A stretch of 64,000 nucleotides of DNA from Myxococcales bacterium (GTDB lineage: Bacteria; Myxococcota_A; UBA9042). The stretch is from positions 18,603-82,602 of the forward strand of contig CANLIC010000020.1 of assembly GCA_947491025.1 (NCBI GenBank), written 5' to 3'. Below are positions 10,323-19,672 of this stretch, piece after piece. Both the position numbers and the translations under genes were made by a program. Numbering within the stretch: position 1 is the stretch's first letter; each line of letters begins with the position of its first letter. A model generated the notes under the pieces. The model made no database searches and was not told where the DNA came from. It saw only the letters and a list, made by a program, of their open reading frames with translations.

Positions 10323-12686
10323 ATGATCAAGCGTCGTTCGGGGCTCGTCGTAGGATGGCACGCCTGGATCGCGGCCGCCACACTGCTTTTTCCGCTCAGC
10401 ATCAGCGCAGCGCCGCAGACGGTGGCGGTCGAAGGCGCGCTCACCGGCGCTGGCGGTACGCCCGCAGTCGACGGCGTCCACAAGCTCACCTTTGCCCTCT
10501 ACGCCGGCGAGAAAGACGCACAACCGGCCTGGAGCGAAGGTCCGCTCGACGTCCAGGTCGCCGGTGGCCGTTTCCACGTCGCACTCGGCGCCAGCAAGCC
10601 CTTTGATCTCGCCAAGATCGGCGCGGCTGGCTGGCTCGGTGTCCAGGTCGGCGGCGATCTCGAGCTGCCACGGCGACCGCTGCATGCCGCCCCCTATGCC
10701 CTCATCGCCGGCCAGCTCCAGTGCTCGGGCTGCATCAGCGCCGACGCCATCGCCAACGGCGCGATTCCGGCGGCCAAGGTCGGCTTCAACTTCGCCGGCG
10801 CTGCGACCAAGGGCGGCGCCGCGCTTGACCTCAACTGCAGCAACTGCGTGGGCGTCGGCGAGCTTCTCTTCGATGGCGACGTCGACCTCGGCGGCAACTC
10901 GTTCAAAGCCAAGAATGTCACACTCTCCGGCGATCTCGCCGCCAAGACGGTGACGGCGGCTAGCTTCGTCGGCGACGGCAGCAAGCTCACCGGCATCCTG
11001 AGCGTCAACGGCGCCTGCCCGAGCGGCCAAGCGGTGGTGGGCATCGAGGCCGACGGCAAGCTGACGTGCAAGTCCCTGGCGTCGGTGATGCCCTCCGACG
11101 GCCTCGACGAGATCTCGGGCGGTACCCTCGGCACCCAGTTCAAGGACCTCTTCACCGCCGGCGGCCTGCCGGCAAAGATCCCAGACAATACGGGCGTCTC
11201 GGCGCTGGCCGATCTGACGGTCGGCGATCTCGGCAAGATCGAGACCATCCGCGTCGAGGTCGAGGTCGCCAACACCGACCTGTCGGTGGTCTCCATCGTG
11301 CTGCTGCCGCCAGGCGACAAGCAGAAAGGCTTTGTGTTGTGCGATCCCTGCGGCAGCAAAGACGCCAAGTCGCTCAAGACCTCCTACCCCGACAAGTCGT
11401 CGATCAAGAGCGGCGACCTGGCGACCCTGCTCGGGACCCAGGCCAAGGGCCTGTGGACGCTCAAGGTCCTCGACACCGGCTTCTGCCTGCCGCAAGCCCC
11501 CGGCAACGCGGAACTCTGTGACACCCAAGGCAAGACCGACGGCACCCTCGTCGCCTTCCGCGTCGAGGTCGGCACGCTCTCGACCACCAAGGTCGGGGCG
11601 TTTGCGCCGCTCCAGCTCCACAAGCTCGCCACCGTGCCCTACCCCTGCGACGCCGTGGCCGAGGGCAGCATGTTCTATGACAAGGTCACGCACCGCATCC
11701 GTTTCTGCGATGGCCAGGTCTGGCGCTCGATCGCTGACGCGTGCGGCAACGGCGTCCTCGAGCCCGGCGAGCAGTGCGACGACGGCAACAACCAGGCCGG
11801 CGACGGCTGCTCGGAGATCTGTCAGGCCGCCCTCGGCATGGGCGCCGGCAATCCCGCGACCTCCTGTGCCGCCATCCTCGAAGCCTGGAAGAAGGACAAC
11901 AGCACCGCCAAGAGCGGCGTCTACTGGCTCGACACGGACGGTGTCGGCGGCAACGCAGCGTTCCGCACCCAGTGCGAGATGATTCTCGAGGGCGGCGGCT
12001 GGACCCTGCTGTTCAACCTCGACTCCGGCGACAACAAGCGCCACACCTACGACGACGTGGCGTTCTGGACCCAGGCAGGCTCCGAGGGCGATCCCGCGCA
12101 GCCGCTGGCCAGCGGCAGCAAGACCTTGGCGTTCAGCACCCTGGGCGGCAAAGAGGTGATGATCATCGCCCATGACAATGGCAAGGAGATGGCGCGCGGC
12201 GGCTACGACCTGCTGGCGGCCTACCAGAACAAGACGCTGATGGCGCTCTTCAGCGGCGGCGAGGCGACGGTCTCCGGCAACCGCAAGTTCCAGGCTGGCA
12301 CGGTCGGCGCGACCCTCAACACCAAGCGCGACCAGAAGCGTGTCGGCGACCCCTTCGTCGATCCCAACAACGGCGAGCCCTTGGTCATCAACAAGCAGAG
12401 CGGCTGGAGCTCCAACGCCAACAAGACCCGCCTCATGACGACGGCCACCAACGGCCAGTACGGCCACACCTTCTCAGGCATCGGCGGCCACCACATCCAC
12501 TCGGGCTGGGGCATGAACTTCGAGTCGGCGCCGATCGCCTCGTACTGCGACTGCACCAACCTCTACGGAAACGCCAACAACCTCGAGGGCAATGGCCAAG
12601 GGACGACGCTCGCCGGCAACGGCGGCTGTTACGATCCCGGCATCTTCAAGTTCCTGCCGGTCGACCTCGCCGTGTACATCCGCTGA
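10323..12686 (+). CDS. Secreted protein with P-domain, DUF4215 repeat and fibrinogen-like C-terminus
   Basis: The protein has 787 residues and a signal peptide (about 1-29, ending SISAAP). Residues ~30-240 form a Gly/Ala-rich region with pseudo-repeats (GADLN-type strands, ISADAIANGAIPAAKVG), common in myxobacterial surface proteins. Residues ~280-415 resemble the P/Homo-B domain of proprotein convertases (IPDNTGVSALADLTV, then GLWTLKVLDTG). A DUF4215 module (CGNGVLEPGEQCDDGNNQAG) lies near 475-500. From ~515 a fibrinogen-like domain begins (SGVYWLDTDG, then EGGGWTLLFNL) and ends with a small Cys-rich tail. No peptidase domain accompanies the P-domain, so binding rather than cleavage is likely. 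The stop codon overlaps the next ATG by one base. Confidence 0.75.
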   Translation: MIKRRSGLVVGWHAWIAAATLLFPLSISAAPQTVAVEGALTGAGGTPAVDGVHKLTFALYAGEKDAQPAWSEGPLDVQVAGGRFHVALGASKPFDLAKIGAAGWLGVQVGGDLELPRRPLHAAPYALIAGQLQCSGCISADAIANGAIPAAKVGFNFAGAATKGGAALDLNCSNCVGVGELLFDGDVDLGGNSFKAKNVTLSGDLAAKTVTAASFVGDGSKLTGILSVNGACPSGQAVVGIEADGKLTCKSLASVMPSDGLDEISGGTLGTQFKDLFTAGGLPAKIPDNTGVSALADLTVGDLGKIETIRVEVEVANTDLSVVSIVLLPPGDKQKGFVLCDPCGSKDAKSLKTSYPDKSSIKSGDLATLLGTQAKGLWTLKVLDTGFCLPQAPGNAELCDTQGKTDGTLVAFRVEVGTLSTTKVGAFAPLQLHKLATVPYPCDAVAEGSMFYDKVTHRIRFCDGQVWRSIADACGNGVLEPGEQCDDGNNQAGDGCSEICQAALGMGAGNPATSCAAILEAWKKDNSTAKSGVYWLDTDGVGGNAAFRTQCEMILEGGGWTLLFNLDSGDNKRHTYDDVAFWTQAGSEGDPAQPLASGSKTLAFSTLGGKEVMIIAHDNGKEMARGGYDLLAAYQNKTLMALFSGGEATVSGNRKFQAGTVGATLNTKRDQKRVGDPFVDPNNGEPLVINKQSGWSSNANKTRLMTTATNGQYGHTFSGIGGHHIHSGWGMNFESAPIASYCDCTNLYGNANNLEGNGQGTTLAGNGGCYDPGIFKFLPVDLAVYIR

Positions 12687-13903
12687 TGGCCTCCACCGCC
12701 TCCCGCGCCCAGGCCGTTGGCGCCGACGACAGCGCCGATGCCGTCGACCTCGCCGCGCTGCAGCAAACCGCGCGCCGCTTCGTCGAACGCGAGGTCGTGC
12801 CCCACCTCGAGGCATGGGAGGCCGAAGGCCGTCTGCCGCGCTCGCTCTACCGCAAGGCCGGCGACATCGGCCTGCTCGGCCTCGGCTTTCCGGAGCGCTT
12901 CGGTGGCGTGCCATGCAGCAACGCCACGGTCGTCGCGCTGGTCGACGAGCTCGCGCGCGCCGGCAGTGGCGGCCTCATCGCGGGATTGCTGAGCCACGGC
13001 ATCGCCATGCCGCCCATCCTGGCCCTCGGCGACGACGCCCTGCAGCAGCGCATCCTGCCGCCGGTGCTGCGGGGGGAAGCGCTGGCGGCGTTGGCGGTCA
13101 CCGAGCCCGGCGGCGGCAGCGACGTCGCCAACTTGCGCACCATCGCGACGCGCGTGGAGGGGGCGGACGGCTCGAACGCGCGCTACGTGCTGCGCGGCGA
13201 GAAGACCTTCATCACCACCGGCCTCGCCGCCGACTGGCTGACGGTGGCGGCGCGCACCGGCGGACCCGGCATGGCGGGCGTCACGCTCTTTGCCGTGCCC
13301 GGCGACAGCCCTGGCCTGCAGCGGCGCCCGCTGGCGAAGATGGGCTGGTGGTGCTCGGACACCGCCCACCTTCACTTCGACGGCGTCGAGGTGCCGGCCG
13401 CGCTCCGCGTCGGCGACGAGGGCATGGGCTTCTACGCCCTCATGCACAACTTCAACCGCGAGCGCCTGATGCTGGCGGCGATGGCGGTCGCCTTTGCCCG
13501 CGTCGCCATCGACGACGTCATCGAGTGGGCACGAGAGCGCGAGACGTTCGGCAAGCCGCTGCTAGCTCGCCAACTGGTGCGCCACAAGCTGGTCGAGCTC
13601 GAGACCGCGCAGCGCGCAGCGCGGGCTTTCCTGCTGCAGACCGTACATGCGGTCGACGCTGCGGCGGCGCAGGGCGAGGGCGAGGACGCCGCGCTCGTCG
13701 CTGACGTCTGCATGGTCAAGAACCACTGCACGGCCATGCTGGAGCACGTCGCCGGCGTCAGCGTGCAGCTGCTCGGCGGCATGGGCTACATGCGCGGCGT
13801 GCGGGTCGAGCGCATCTTCCGCGAGACCAAAGTGCTCTCGATCGGCGGCGGCGCCAGCGAGGTGCTGGCGGAGCTGGCGGGCAAGCAGCTCTGGGCCGGC
13901 TAG
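12686..13903 (+). CDS. Acyl-CoA dehydrogenase family protein
   Basis: The protein has 405 residues, the normal length for a soluble FAD acyl-CoA dehydrogenase. It has the N-terminal helical domain (FVEREVVPHLEAWEAEG), the FAD/substrate segment LAVTEPGGGSDVANLRT, the KTFITTGLAADWLTV strand and the C-terminal helical bundle with FNRERLMLAAMAVAFAR, ERETFGKPL and LGGMGYMRGVRVERIFRETKVLSIGGGASE. In many family members the last motif reads YEGTSE and provides the catalytic Glu; here that position is Gly, as in members that use another Glu (for example isovaleryl-CoA dehydrogenase). The substrate is therefore uncertain. The ATG overlaps the TGA of the upstream surface-protein gene (TGATG), implying translational coupling to a protein with no obvious metabolic link. 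Confidence 0.88.
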   Translation: MASTASRAQAVGADDSADAVDLAALQQTARRFVEREVVPHLEAWEAEGRLPRSLYRKAGDIGLLGLGFPERFGGVPCSNATVVALVDELARAGSGGLIAGLLSHGIAMPPILALGDDALQQRILPPVLRGEALAALAVTEPGGGSDVANLRTIATRVEGADGSNARYVLRGEKTFITTGLAADWLTVAARTGGPGMAGVTLFAVPGDSPGLQRRPLAKMGWWCSDTAHLHFDGVEVPAALRVGDEGMGFYALMHNFNRERLMLAAMAVAFARVAIDDVIEWARERETFGKPLLARQLVRHKLVELETAQRAARAFLLQTVHAVDAAAAQGEGEDAALVADVCMVKNHCTAMLEHVAGVSVQLLGGMGYMRGVRVERIFRETKVLSIGGGASEVLAELAGKQLWAG

Positions 13904-13975
13904 CGCGCAGAAGCGGCCGGCGCGGCGCCGCGGACCGTTGCGACGGCCACGGCATGATCCATTGATGGGGCTCGC

Positions 13976-13989
13976 CCCACCCTTGCCAC
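13976..13989. other. Small palindrome after the acyl-CoA dehydrogenase gene
   Basis: TGGGGC-tc-GCCCCA lies in the 182-base gap before the next gene. It has no U-tract. It could be a weak terminator or a protein site. The rest of this gap shows nothing recognisable. Confidence 0.25.
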
Positions 13990-14085
13990 CGGCCCCCTGA
14001 GCCGGCAGCATCGCGGCGCGCCAGCAGGCGCTGCCTAGCCTGACCCGGCCGCTTCCCAAGGCCCGAACGCGAGAGCCAAACGCCG

Positions 14086-14772
14086 TTGTCAGAGTCCGGC
14101 CAGCAAAGATTGTTCTTGCTCGAGCTCCAGGTCGAACACCCATACGACCTCGCCCTCGGTCCCGGTCGGCACGAGCTGCGCGACCTCGGCGTGCGCGTCG
14201 ACTTCGACGGTGAAGCGGTGACCGCCGCGTGGCTCGGACACGGACCGACGGCCTTCTTGCTGCCGGGCGTAAGGCAGCTCCGCGTCGGCGAGCCGATGCG
14301 GGTGCAGGACGGCGACCGTCTGGCCTGGGCCGGACGCAGTTTTGCCTTTGTTCGCCATGCGCTTGCCGGCGAAGAGCGGGCGCCGCCACGCGGGGTGTGC
14401 AAGAACGCCAACGCGACGGGTCACCCCCTGCCGGCGCTGCTGCTCTGCGTTCAGGGGCCTGAGCGCGGCAACTTCTATCGTGTCCGGAGCCAGTCTTGTG
14501 AATTCGGGCCCTTGGCCTACGTGCGCGGCGTGCCGGCACCGGCTCCGGCTGGCAAGGGCCGCGGGGCTGCGGGGGCCGCAGACGCGGGCGCAAGCGGCGG
14601 CGGGCAGGCGGAGGTGCAGGTGCGCGGCGCCGCCCTGTCGCTCGATGGCGGGGCTGTGGGCGCCGTCGACGCCTGGCAGCCCGTAGCCGAGGGCGGCATG
14701 GTCGAGGTCTGGGCGCAGGGCAGCCTGCACACGCGGGCCTGTCTGGTCCGGCTCCGCGACGACGGCAATTAG
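14086..14772 (+). CDS. FHA-like domain protein of unknown function
   Basis: The protein has 228 residues. Residues ~15-95 fit a degenerate forkhead-associated fold: LALGPGRHELRDLGVRV, a strand with VTAAWLGHG, then LRVGEPMRVQDGDRLAWAGRSFAFV, where the VQDGDRLAWAG turn is typical. The usual phosphothreonine-binding Arg and Ser/His are not clearly present. A second beta-rich region follows a Gly/Ala-rich linker (about 150-180). There is no signal peptide. No ATG or GTG gives a sensible N-terminus; a TTG at 14086 is the best start, after a GAGAG run, and this is the weakest point of the call. The gene is 45 bases upstream of lgt and may share its transcript. Confidence 0.5.
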   Translation: MSESGQQRLFLLELQVEHPYDLALGPGRHELRDLGVRVDFDGEAVTAAWLGHGPTAFLLPGVRQLRVGEPMRVQDGDRLAWAGRSFAFVRHALAGEERAPPRGVCKNANATGHPLPALLLCVQGPERGNFYRVRSQSCEFGPLAYVRGVPAPAPAGKGRGAAGAADAGASGGGQAEVQVRGAALSLDGGAVGAVDAWQPVAEGGMVEVWAQGSLHTRACLVRLRDDGN

Positions 14773-14817
14773 CGCCAAAGGACGCGCGTCTGTGGCGATG
14801 AGGGAGGGTAGATACTG

Positions 14818-15783
14818 ATGTTGCCTTGGTCTTTGGCCGCGATCTCCTGGGACATCGACCCAGTCATCTTTCAGCTCGGCAAGCTGGAGATCCGCTACTA
14901 CGGCCTCTTCTTTGCGCTGACCATCTACACCGGATTCTGGATCTGGCAGCGCAACGCCCTGCGCTGGGGCCACAGCTTCGTGTTCGCCGACGCCTTCCTC
15001 TGGTATGGCGTCATCGCCATCGTCGCCGGCTCGCGCCTGGGCCACTGCCTCTTCTATGAGCCCGAGCGCTACCTCAAAAACCCTATCGAGATCCTGTTCA
15101 TCTGGAAGGGAGGCCTCGCCAGTCACGGCGCGACGGTCGGGCTCTTTGTCGCGGTCTTTCTCTTCGCCCGCCGCTTTGGGACCACCTTCGCCCGGGTCGG
15201 CGATCTGCTGGCACCGGCCATCGCGGTGGCCGCCGGCGGCGTCCGCATCGGCAACTTCTTCAATTCCGAGATCGTCGGCCGACCCTGGGATGGACCATGG
15301 GCCGTGGTCTTTCATCGCCACGACCGGATGATGGGGCTGCCCGAGGCCGTCGCGCGCCACCCGACGCAGGTCTACGAGGTGCTGATGGGGTTTGGCACCT
15401 TCGGTTTGCTGTGGCTGCTGCAGCGGATGGACATCCGCCGGGCGGGCTCGGGGCTGACCGTTGGCGTGTTCCTCATCTGCTACTTCTCGGCGCGCTTCAC
15501 GGTGGAGTTCTTCAAAGAGGAGCAGGCCGAGCACCTTCGCGACAGCTACGAGAAGGCCATCGGCGGTCAGTCCGAGCTGCTGCACATCACCATGGGGCAG
15601 TACCTGTCGATCTTGCCGGTGGTCATTGGCATTGGCCTCGTCGTCTACGCGCTGCGCCAGTCGCGCGACGCGCTGCCTGGAGCGCTCACCGACGCGGAGT
15701 TGGCCGCCCACATCGCCGCCGGCGCGCCCGCGCCAGCGCCAGCAGTGGCCGCGGTCAAGGCGCCGTCGCGGCGCAAGAAGTAG
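14818..15783 (+). CDS. lgt: Prolipoprotein diacylglyceryl transferase
   Basis: The protein has 321 residues with about seven membrane helices. It carries the Lgt signature RIGNFFNSEIVGRP (near 142-155), where the Arg, Asn and Glu are catalytic or lipid-binding, plus HPTQVYE and the periplasmic YYGLFFAL region near the N-terminus. Lgt moves diacylglycerol from phosphatidylglycerol to the lipobox Cys of prolipoproteins in the inner membrane, the first step of lipoprotein maturation; this genome clearly makes many lipoproteins. GGGAGGG sits about 10 bases before the ATG. The Ala/Pro-rich C-terminal tail after residue ~295 is extra. The following gene starts 6 bases after the stop. Confidence 0.95.
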   Translation: MLPWSLAAISWDIDPVIFQLGKLEIRYYGLFFALTIYTGFWIWQRNALRWGHSFVFADAFLWYGVIAIVAGSRLGHCLFYEPERYLKNPIEILFIWKGGLASHGATVGLFVAVFLFARRFGTTFARVGDLLAPAIAVAAGGVRIGNFFNSEIVGRPWDGPWAVVFHRHDRMMGLPEAVARHPTQVYEVLMGFGTFGLLWLLQRMDIRRAGSGLTVGVFLICYFSARFTVEFFKEEQAEHLRDSYEKAIGGQSELLHITMGQYLSILPVVIGIGLVVYALRQSRDALPGALTDAELAAHIAAGAPAPAPAVAAVKAPSRRKK

Positions 15784-15789
15784 GCGGCG

Positions 15790-18234
15790 ATGCGCGGTCT
15801 GGCGCGTCGTGAGGGCGCCGAAGCGCAGCGGACACGGACGCGGCGGTCCTGGCGCCGGCAGCTCAAGCTCGCGTTGCTGGTCGTCGCTGGGCTTGGGATG
15901 GCGCGCACCGCCGTCGCCGAGCCCGCGGCCAACCCGCTACCCGAAGCGCTCGCCGTCGCGCTTGGCTGTGCCCAGGAGCCCATGCGCTGCTTCGGCGCCG
16001 ACGAGGTGCTGAGCGGCTGGCGCCTCATCGACGGCGCGCCCGAGAACGGCTCCTTTGTCCTGGTCTTCGAGCCAGACAAAGGCGGCGGCAGCGCTCGGTT
16101 GCGGCTGAGCCGACCTGTCGCCGGCGACGCCTTGCCGGCGCCTCGACCGACGGTCGGCGATGGCGGGATGCCGAAGGGCGCCTTGGCCGGTCGCGACGTC
16201 GTGGTGACGTTGATGCATCCCGATCCCACGGCGGGCCAGGCGCGCCGCCACGCCGAGGTCTTGCAGCTCGCCATCTTCGCGCTGCTCGACGGCGCGACCG
16301 CCACCTACGGCTCGCTCGCCGACAAGGGCAACGGGCTCTCGGAGCTGTGGCAGACCAAGGCTACCGCGTCGCCGGCGTCGGGCGATGGCTCCGCCGGCCG
16401 ATCCCCGGGGCCGCGAGGCGACATCCGCCAGCAAGCGCGGCGTTGGGATCCGGTGCTGGAGCGCCTCTCCGGCTGGCTAGCCTGGCCCGCACTGGCGGCG
16501 ATGGTGTTGGCCCTGCTCTTTGGCCTGCGCGCCCTGGTCGATGCCGCCGCGACCTGGCGTGAGCGCCTCGGGCTCGTCTTGCTTGTCGCGGCCGGCGCGG
16601 CTGCACGGGCGTTGCTGCCCTTCCAGTGGGTCATGGCCTACATGGGCTATGAGCAGGTGCAGCCCGACGCCCTCGCGCTGCAGGGCGGAAAGTACGGGCC
16701 GGCGGGCCTGCTTTTTCAGCGTGCGCTCTTGGACTTCGGCGGCGAAGCGGCGCTGCAGGCCGGCCAGCGCGGGCTCGGCGCGCTGTCGCTGCTCTTCGCC
16801 GTCGGGCTGCTCGCTCGGCTGGGCGCGGCGGGTCCTGCGCTCTGGCTGTCGGCGCTGGCGGCGGCTTCCATGCCGGCGCTATGTGCTGACGCCGGCAGCG
16901 AGTCCCTGCTGGTGTTGGCGACCGCGCTACAGCTCGGCGGCGCCGGCCTGACCTGGGTCGCGCTCGGGCCGAGCGCCGGGCCCGGGGGAAGGGGACCCGG
17001 CCGCATCAGAACGGCGCACCGGGTGTGGGCGTTGGCAGGGGCGTGGCCGCTGTGGACGCTCGCCGCGTGGACCCGCCCCGACGCGTTGGTCCTGGCGCCC
17101 TTCGCCGTCTCGGCCCTCGCGCTTGCCGCAGCGCGCGCCCGCCGCGCCGCAGCCGACCCGGGACCGCCGCTGCCGTGGGCGTCGCTCGGTCTGGCGGTGG
17201 GCGGCCTGGCCATGGCCTGGACGTTGCGCACCCTCGCCCTGCTCGACGCGTTGGACCTGGAGCAGGCGCTCGGCAACACGCCGCAGGTGTTCGGCGGGCC
17301 TGCGAGCCTATGGCGGGTCGTCGGCGACGGGCTCTGGCGCAAGAACGCATGGCTCTTTGACGAGCTGACGCCGCAGCTCCTCACCATCGCGGCGGTGGCA
17401 GGTGGCGCGGCGCTGGCCGTCGACGGGCTGCGGCGGCTGCGGCGGGGGGCGGCCTTGCAGGCGCCGGGGCCAGGCCGCAGCGAGCTGCGCCTGGGTGGGG
17501 GCCTGGTCGCGTTCGGGCTGCTGGCGCTTTTGCCGGCCGCGGCAGACTTGCCGTGGCTCTCGCTGCCGCGGCTGCATGCGCCGAGCCTCTGGCTTCTGGC
17601 GCTGAGCTTCGGACCGCTCTGCGTCGGCTTGACGGCCCAGCTCGCCGCCAGGCTGCCCCGGCACCTGCAGGGCATCCTGGTCCTTGCGCTCGCCGTCGCG
17701 CTGTTGGCCAGCGAGGTGCAGAGCGCGGCGTTCCTCTACCGCTCTCGCCACGACCGCGCCGAGCACGAGGCGCTGCAAACGGCGCTCGCGCTGCTGCCCA
17801 AAGGCACAAAGCGCCTAGGCTTTCGCAGCCACCTCGACGCCCCCGACGAGCGCGTGCACCTCGGCATGCCGTTGCACCTCCTTGCCGCCCAGGACGCCAA
17901 GGGCGTGTCGCTGACGGCCATTCTGGACGGCGTCGACGCCCGCGGGCGCGTGGTGTCGGCAGAGGCGGCGTTGCCGACCTATGTCTGGCTCGGCACGCGC
18001 TGCGCCATGCGGCCGTGCGACGCAGCGGCGCCCCACCCGGCGTGTGCGCGCGCCCGCCGCGAGCTGCGGCTCAAGCCTGTGTGGCGGGGCGAGGTGGCGA
18101 TGGGCGATCGCGCGCCGCCAGAGACCTTTGGCCGCCGCAGCGCGCCGTCACCGACGTGGGCACCCGACAGCGATTTTCCGTGGTGCGTCGCGCTGCCTGA
18201 CGTCGAGGTCGGCCTCTACGAGGTTCTGCGCTAA
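15790..18234 (+). CDS. Large polytopic membrane protein (possible glycosyltransferase-like)
   Basis: The protein has 814 residues. It begins with a signal-like hydrophobic segment (LLVVAGLGMARTAVAEP), then a soluble ~150-residue domain of unknown type. From ~225 there are about ten hydrophobic helices (for example WPALAAMVLALLFGLRAL and LGLVLLVAAGAAARALLP), with a soluble C-terminal domain from ~650. The general layout resembles ArnT/PMT-like glycosyltransferases, but the acidic motif in the first loop that would prove it is not evident, so the function is open. It follows lgt by 6 bases and is probably translated from the same transcript. It is convergent with the next gene. Confidence 0.6.
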   Translation: MRGLARREGAEAQRTRTRRSWRRQLKLALLVVAGLGMARTAVAEPAANPLPEALAVALGCAQEPMRCFGADEVLSGWRLIDGAPENGSFVLVFEPDKGGGSARLRLSRPVAGDALPAPRPTVGDGGMPKGALAGRDVVVTLMHPDPTAGQARRHAEVLQLAIFALLDGATATYGSLADKGNGLSELWQTKATASPASGDGSAGRSPGPRGDIRQQARRWDPVLERLSGWLAWPALAAMVLALLFGLRALVDAAATWRERLGLVLLVAAGAAARALLPFQWVMAYMGYEQVQPDALALQGGKYGPAGLLFQRALLDFGGEAALQAGQRGLGALSLLFAVGLLARLGAAGPALWLSALAAASMPALCADAGSESLLVLATALQLGGAGLTWVALGPSAGPGGRGPGRIRTAHRVWALAGAWPLWTLAAWTRPDALVLAPFAVSALALAAARARRAAADPGPPLPWASLGLAVGGLAMAWTLRTLALLDALDLEQALGNTPQVFGGPASLWRVVGDGLWRKNAWLFDELTPQLLTIAAVAGGAALAVDGLRRLRRGAALQAPGPGRSELRLGGGLVAFGLLALLPAAADLPWLSLPRLHAPSLWLLALSFGPLCVGLTAQLAARLPRHLQGILVLALAVALLASEVQSAAFLYRSRHDRAEHEALQTALALLPKGTKRLGFRSHLDAPDERVHLGMPLHLLAAQDAKGVSLTAILDGVDARGRVVSAEAALPTYVWLGTRCAMRPCDAAAPHPACARARRELRLKPVWRGEVAMGDRAPPETFGRRSAPSPTWAPDSDFPWCVALPDVEVGLYEVLR

Positions 18235-18235
18235 G

Positions 18236-18251
18236 CGCCGCTGGAGCGGCG
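18236..18251. terminator. Perfect short hairpin between convergent genes
   Basis: CGCCGCT-gg-AGCGGCG lies in the 31-base gap between the large membrane protein and the leftward TPR gene. It has no U-tract. Its place suggests a shared transcription stop. Confidence 0.35.
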
Positions 18252-18265
18252 AGGGCCCATCCGCG

Positions 18266-19672
18266 TCAGCGACGGCCGACCGCGACCGCGCCGAGGGCGA
18301 TGGCGAACCCAAAGGCGAGCAGGAACGCGGCGTCCATCCCGAATCCGCCGCCATGGTCGCGGATGGCGACGCGGATGGGGTCGAAGAGGCCGTGATCGTC
18401 GGCGGCAGGGGCCGCTTCGGCGCCGGCGGCGACCCGTGCCATCTTGTCACGCATGGCCAAGACCTTGCGCTCCTTCTCCGGGGCCGACCAGGCGCCGCGC
18501 GCCTTGTTTTGGCGCATCATCTCGATGTAGCGATCGATATCCTTCACGGCCCGCGCTGGCTCACGCTGGTGGTAGACCTCGGCCCGGCAGTAGAAGACGT
18601 CGGCGTCGGTGCCGCTATCGCCCTCGACGGCGCGGGCGATGGCGTCCTCGGCCTCCTTGGCGCGACCGGTGCGGTGGTAGCTCACCGCGAGGTAGATCCA
18701 GAGGCGCGGGCTCTGCTTGAGGCGGTCGCGCAGCGGCTCCAGCAACGTCAGGGCGAGGGCGTAGTCGGCCGACTTGGCCTCGCGCGTACCGCCTCGGACG
18801 TGGCCGCGGTAGTGAACAGCGACGCCGGCGACGAACTGGGCGATGTCGTCGTCGGGGTGGGCTTTGGCGGCGACGAGCAAGCGCTCGACCTGCACGTCGC
18901 CGTCATGGCTGCCGGCGATGGCGGCGGCGGCGACGACGAGGCGGCCGAGCAGCAGCGGGTGGCGATGCTCGCGCGCCATCGGCCCGAGGCGGTCCAGGAT
19001 CTCGACGCCGCGGCTCTCGCGCATCAGGCCGTCGGTGGCGTAGTAGGCCTCGGCCACCGCCTTGGGCAACCCCTCGAAGTCGCCACCTGCCCCGGGCCGA
19101 TTGCCGCCGCCAGCCCCGGCGCCGACCGCGGTGGCCTCAGCCGGCGCCTCGACCTTGGGCGGGGCGTCGGCGGGCGGCGCGACCTGGGCGACGTCCTGCC
19201 AGCGGAGGCGGTCAGGGTCGGCCTGCAACCGAGCGGAGAGGGCCGCGCACAGGGCCTTCACTTCGGTCTCGGGCGCCGCTGCGCCGGTGCTCGGCACAGC
19301 GGCCAGCTCGAGCCCGCCGCCGTGGCCGCAGGCGACACGATCCGCGGCGGAGGGGTCTTTTCCATTGCGCGCGCGGAGCGACGCCGCACCACCCGGGCAC
19401 CGCCAGTGGCCAAAGATGGCCTCGGCGGCGATCTCGGCGCGCTCCAGGGTGCAGCCGGCGAGCACCTCGCCCTCACCGAGCAGTCGGCCGACGCGCGCCT
19501 CTTGGCCGGCGGGGATGACGGGCACTGCGTCTGCCGGCGCGGCCACCATGAGCGTGCAAAGCCAAACGCTTGCCAGCGCCGACGCCGCACACGCGGGGCC
19601 GCCGGCGCTCGCGTCCGCGCGCACCTTCCCTTTCTGGGCTGCCGGAGCGCGCCCCGTCGTCGACGGCCTCAT
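18266..19672 (-). CDS. TPR-like protein with signal peptide and C-terminal membrane anchor
   Basis: The protein has 468 residues. A signal peptide ends near AAPADAVP. The N-terminal ~100 residues contain several Cys and a GHWRCPGG motif. Helix-pair repeats of TPR type fill the middle (for example LWIYLAVSYHRTGRAKEAEDAIARAV and DVFYCRAEVYHQREPARAVKDID). The C-terminus has one hydrophobic helix (AAFLLAFGFAIALGAVAV) ending in Gly-Arg-Arg, like a sorting or tail-anchor signal. It probably acts as a scaffold in the envelope. Its ATG overlaps the stop of the M18 aminopeptidase gene (ATGA), so it is translationally coupled to it. Confidence 0.65.
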   Translation of the reverse strand: MRPSTTGRAPAAQKGKVRADASAGGPACAASALASVWLCTLMVAAPADAVPVIPAGQEARVGRLLGEGEVLAGCTLERAEIAAEAIFGHWRCPGGAASLRARNGKDPSAADRVACGHGGGLELAAVPSTGAAAPETEVKALCAALSARLQADPDRLRWQDVAQVAPPADAPPKVEAPAEATAVGAGAGGGNRPGAGGDFEGLPKAVAEAYYATDGLMRESRGVEILDRLGPMAREHRHPLLLGRLVVAAAAIAGSHDGDVQVERLLVAAKAHPDDDIAQFVAGVAVHYRGHVRGGTREAKSADYALALTLLEPLRDRLKQSPRLWIYLAVSYHRTGRAKEAEDAIARAVEGDSGTDADVFYCRAEVYHQREPARAVKDIDRYIEMMRQNKARGAWSAPEKERKVLAMRDKMARVAAGAEAAPAADDHGLFDPIRVAIRDHGGGFGMDAAFLLAFGFAIALGAVAVGRR

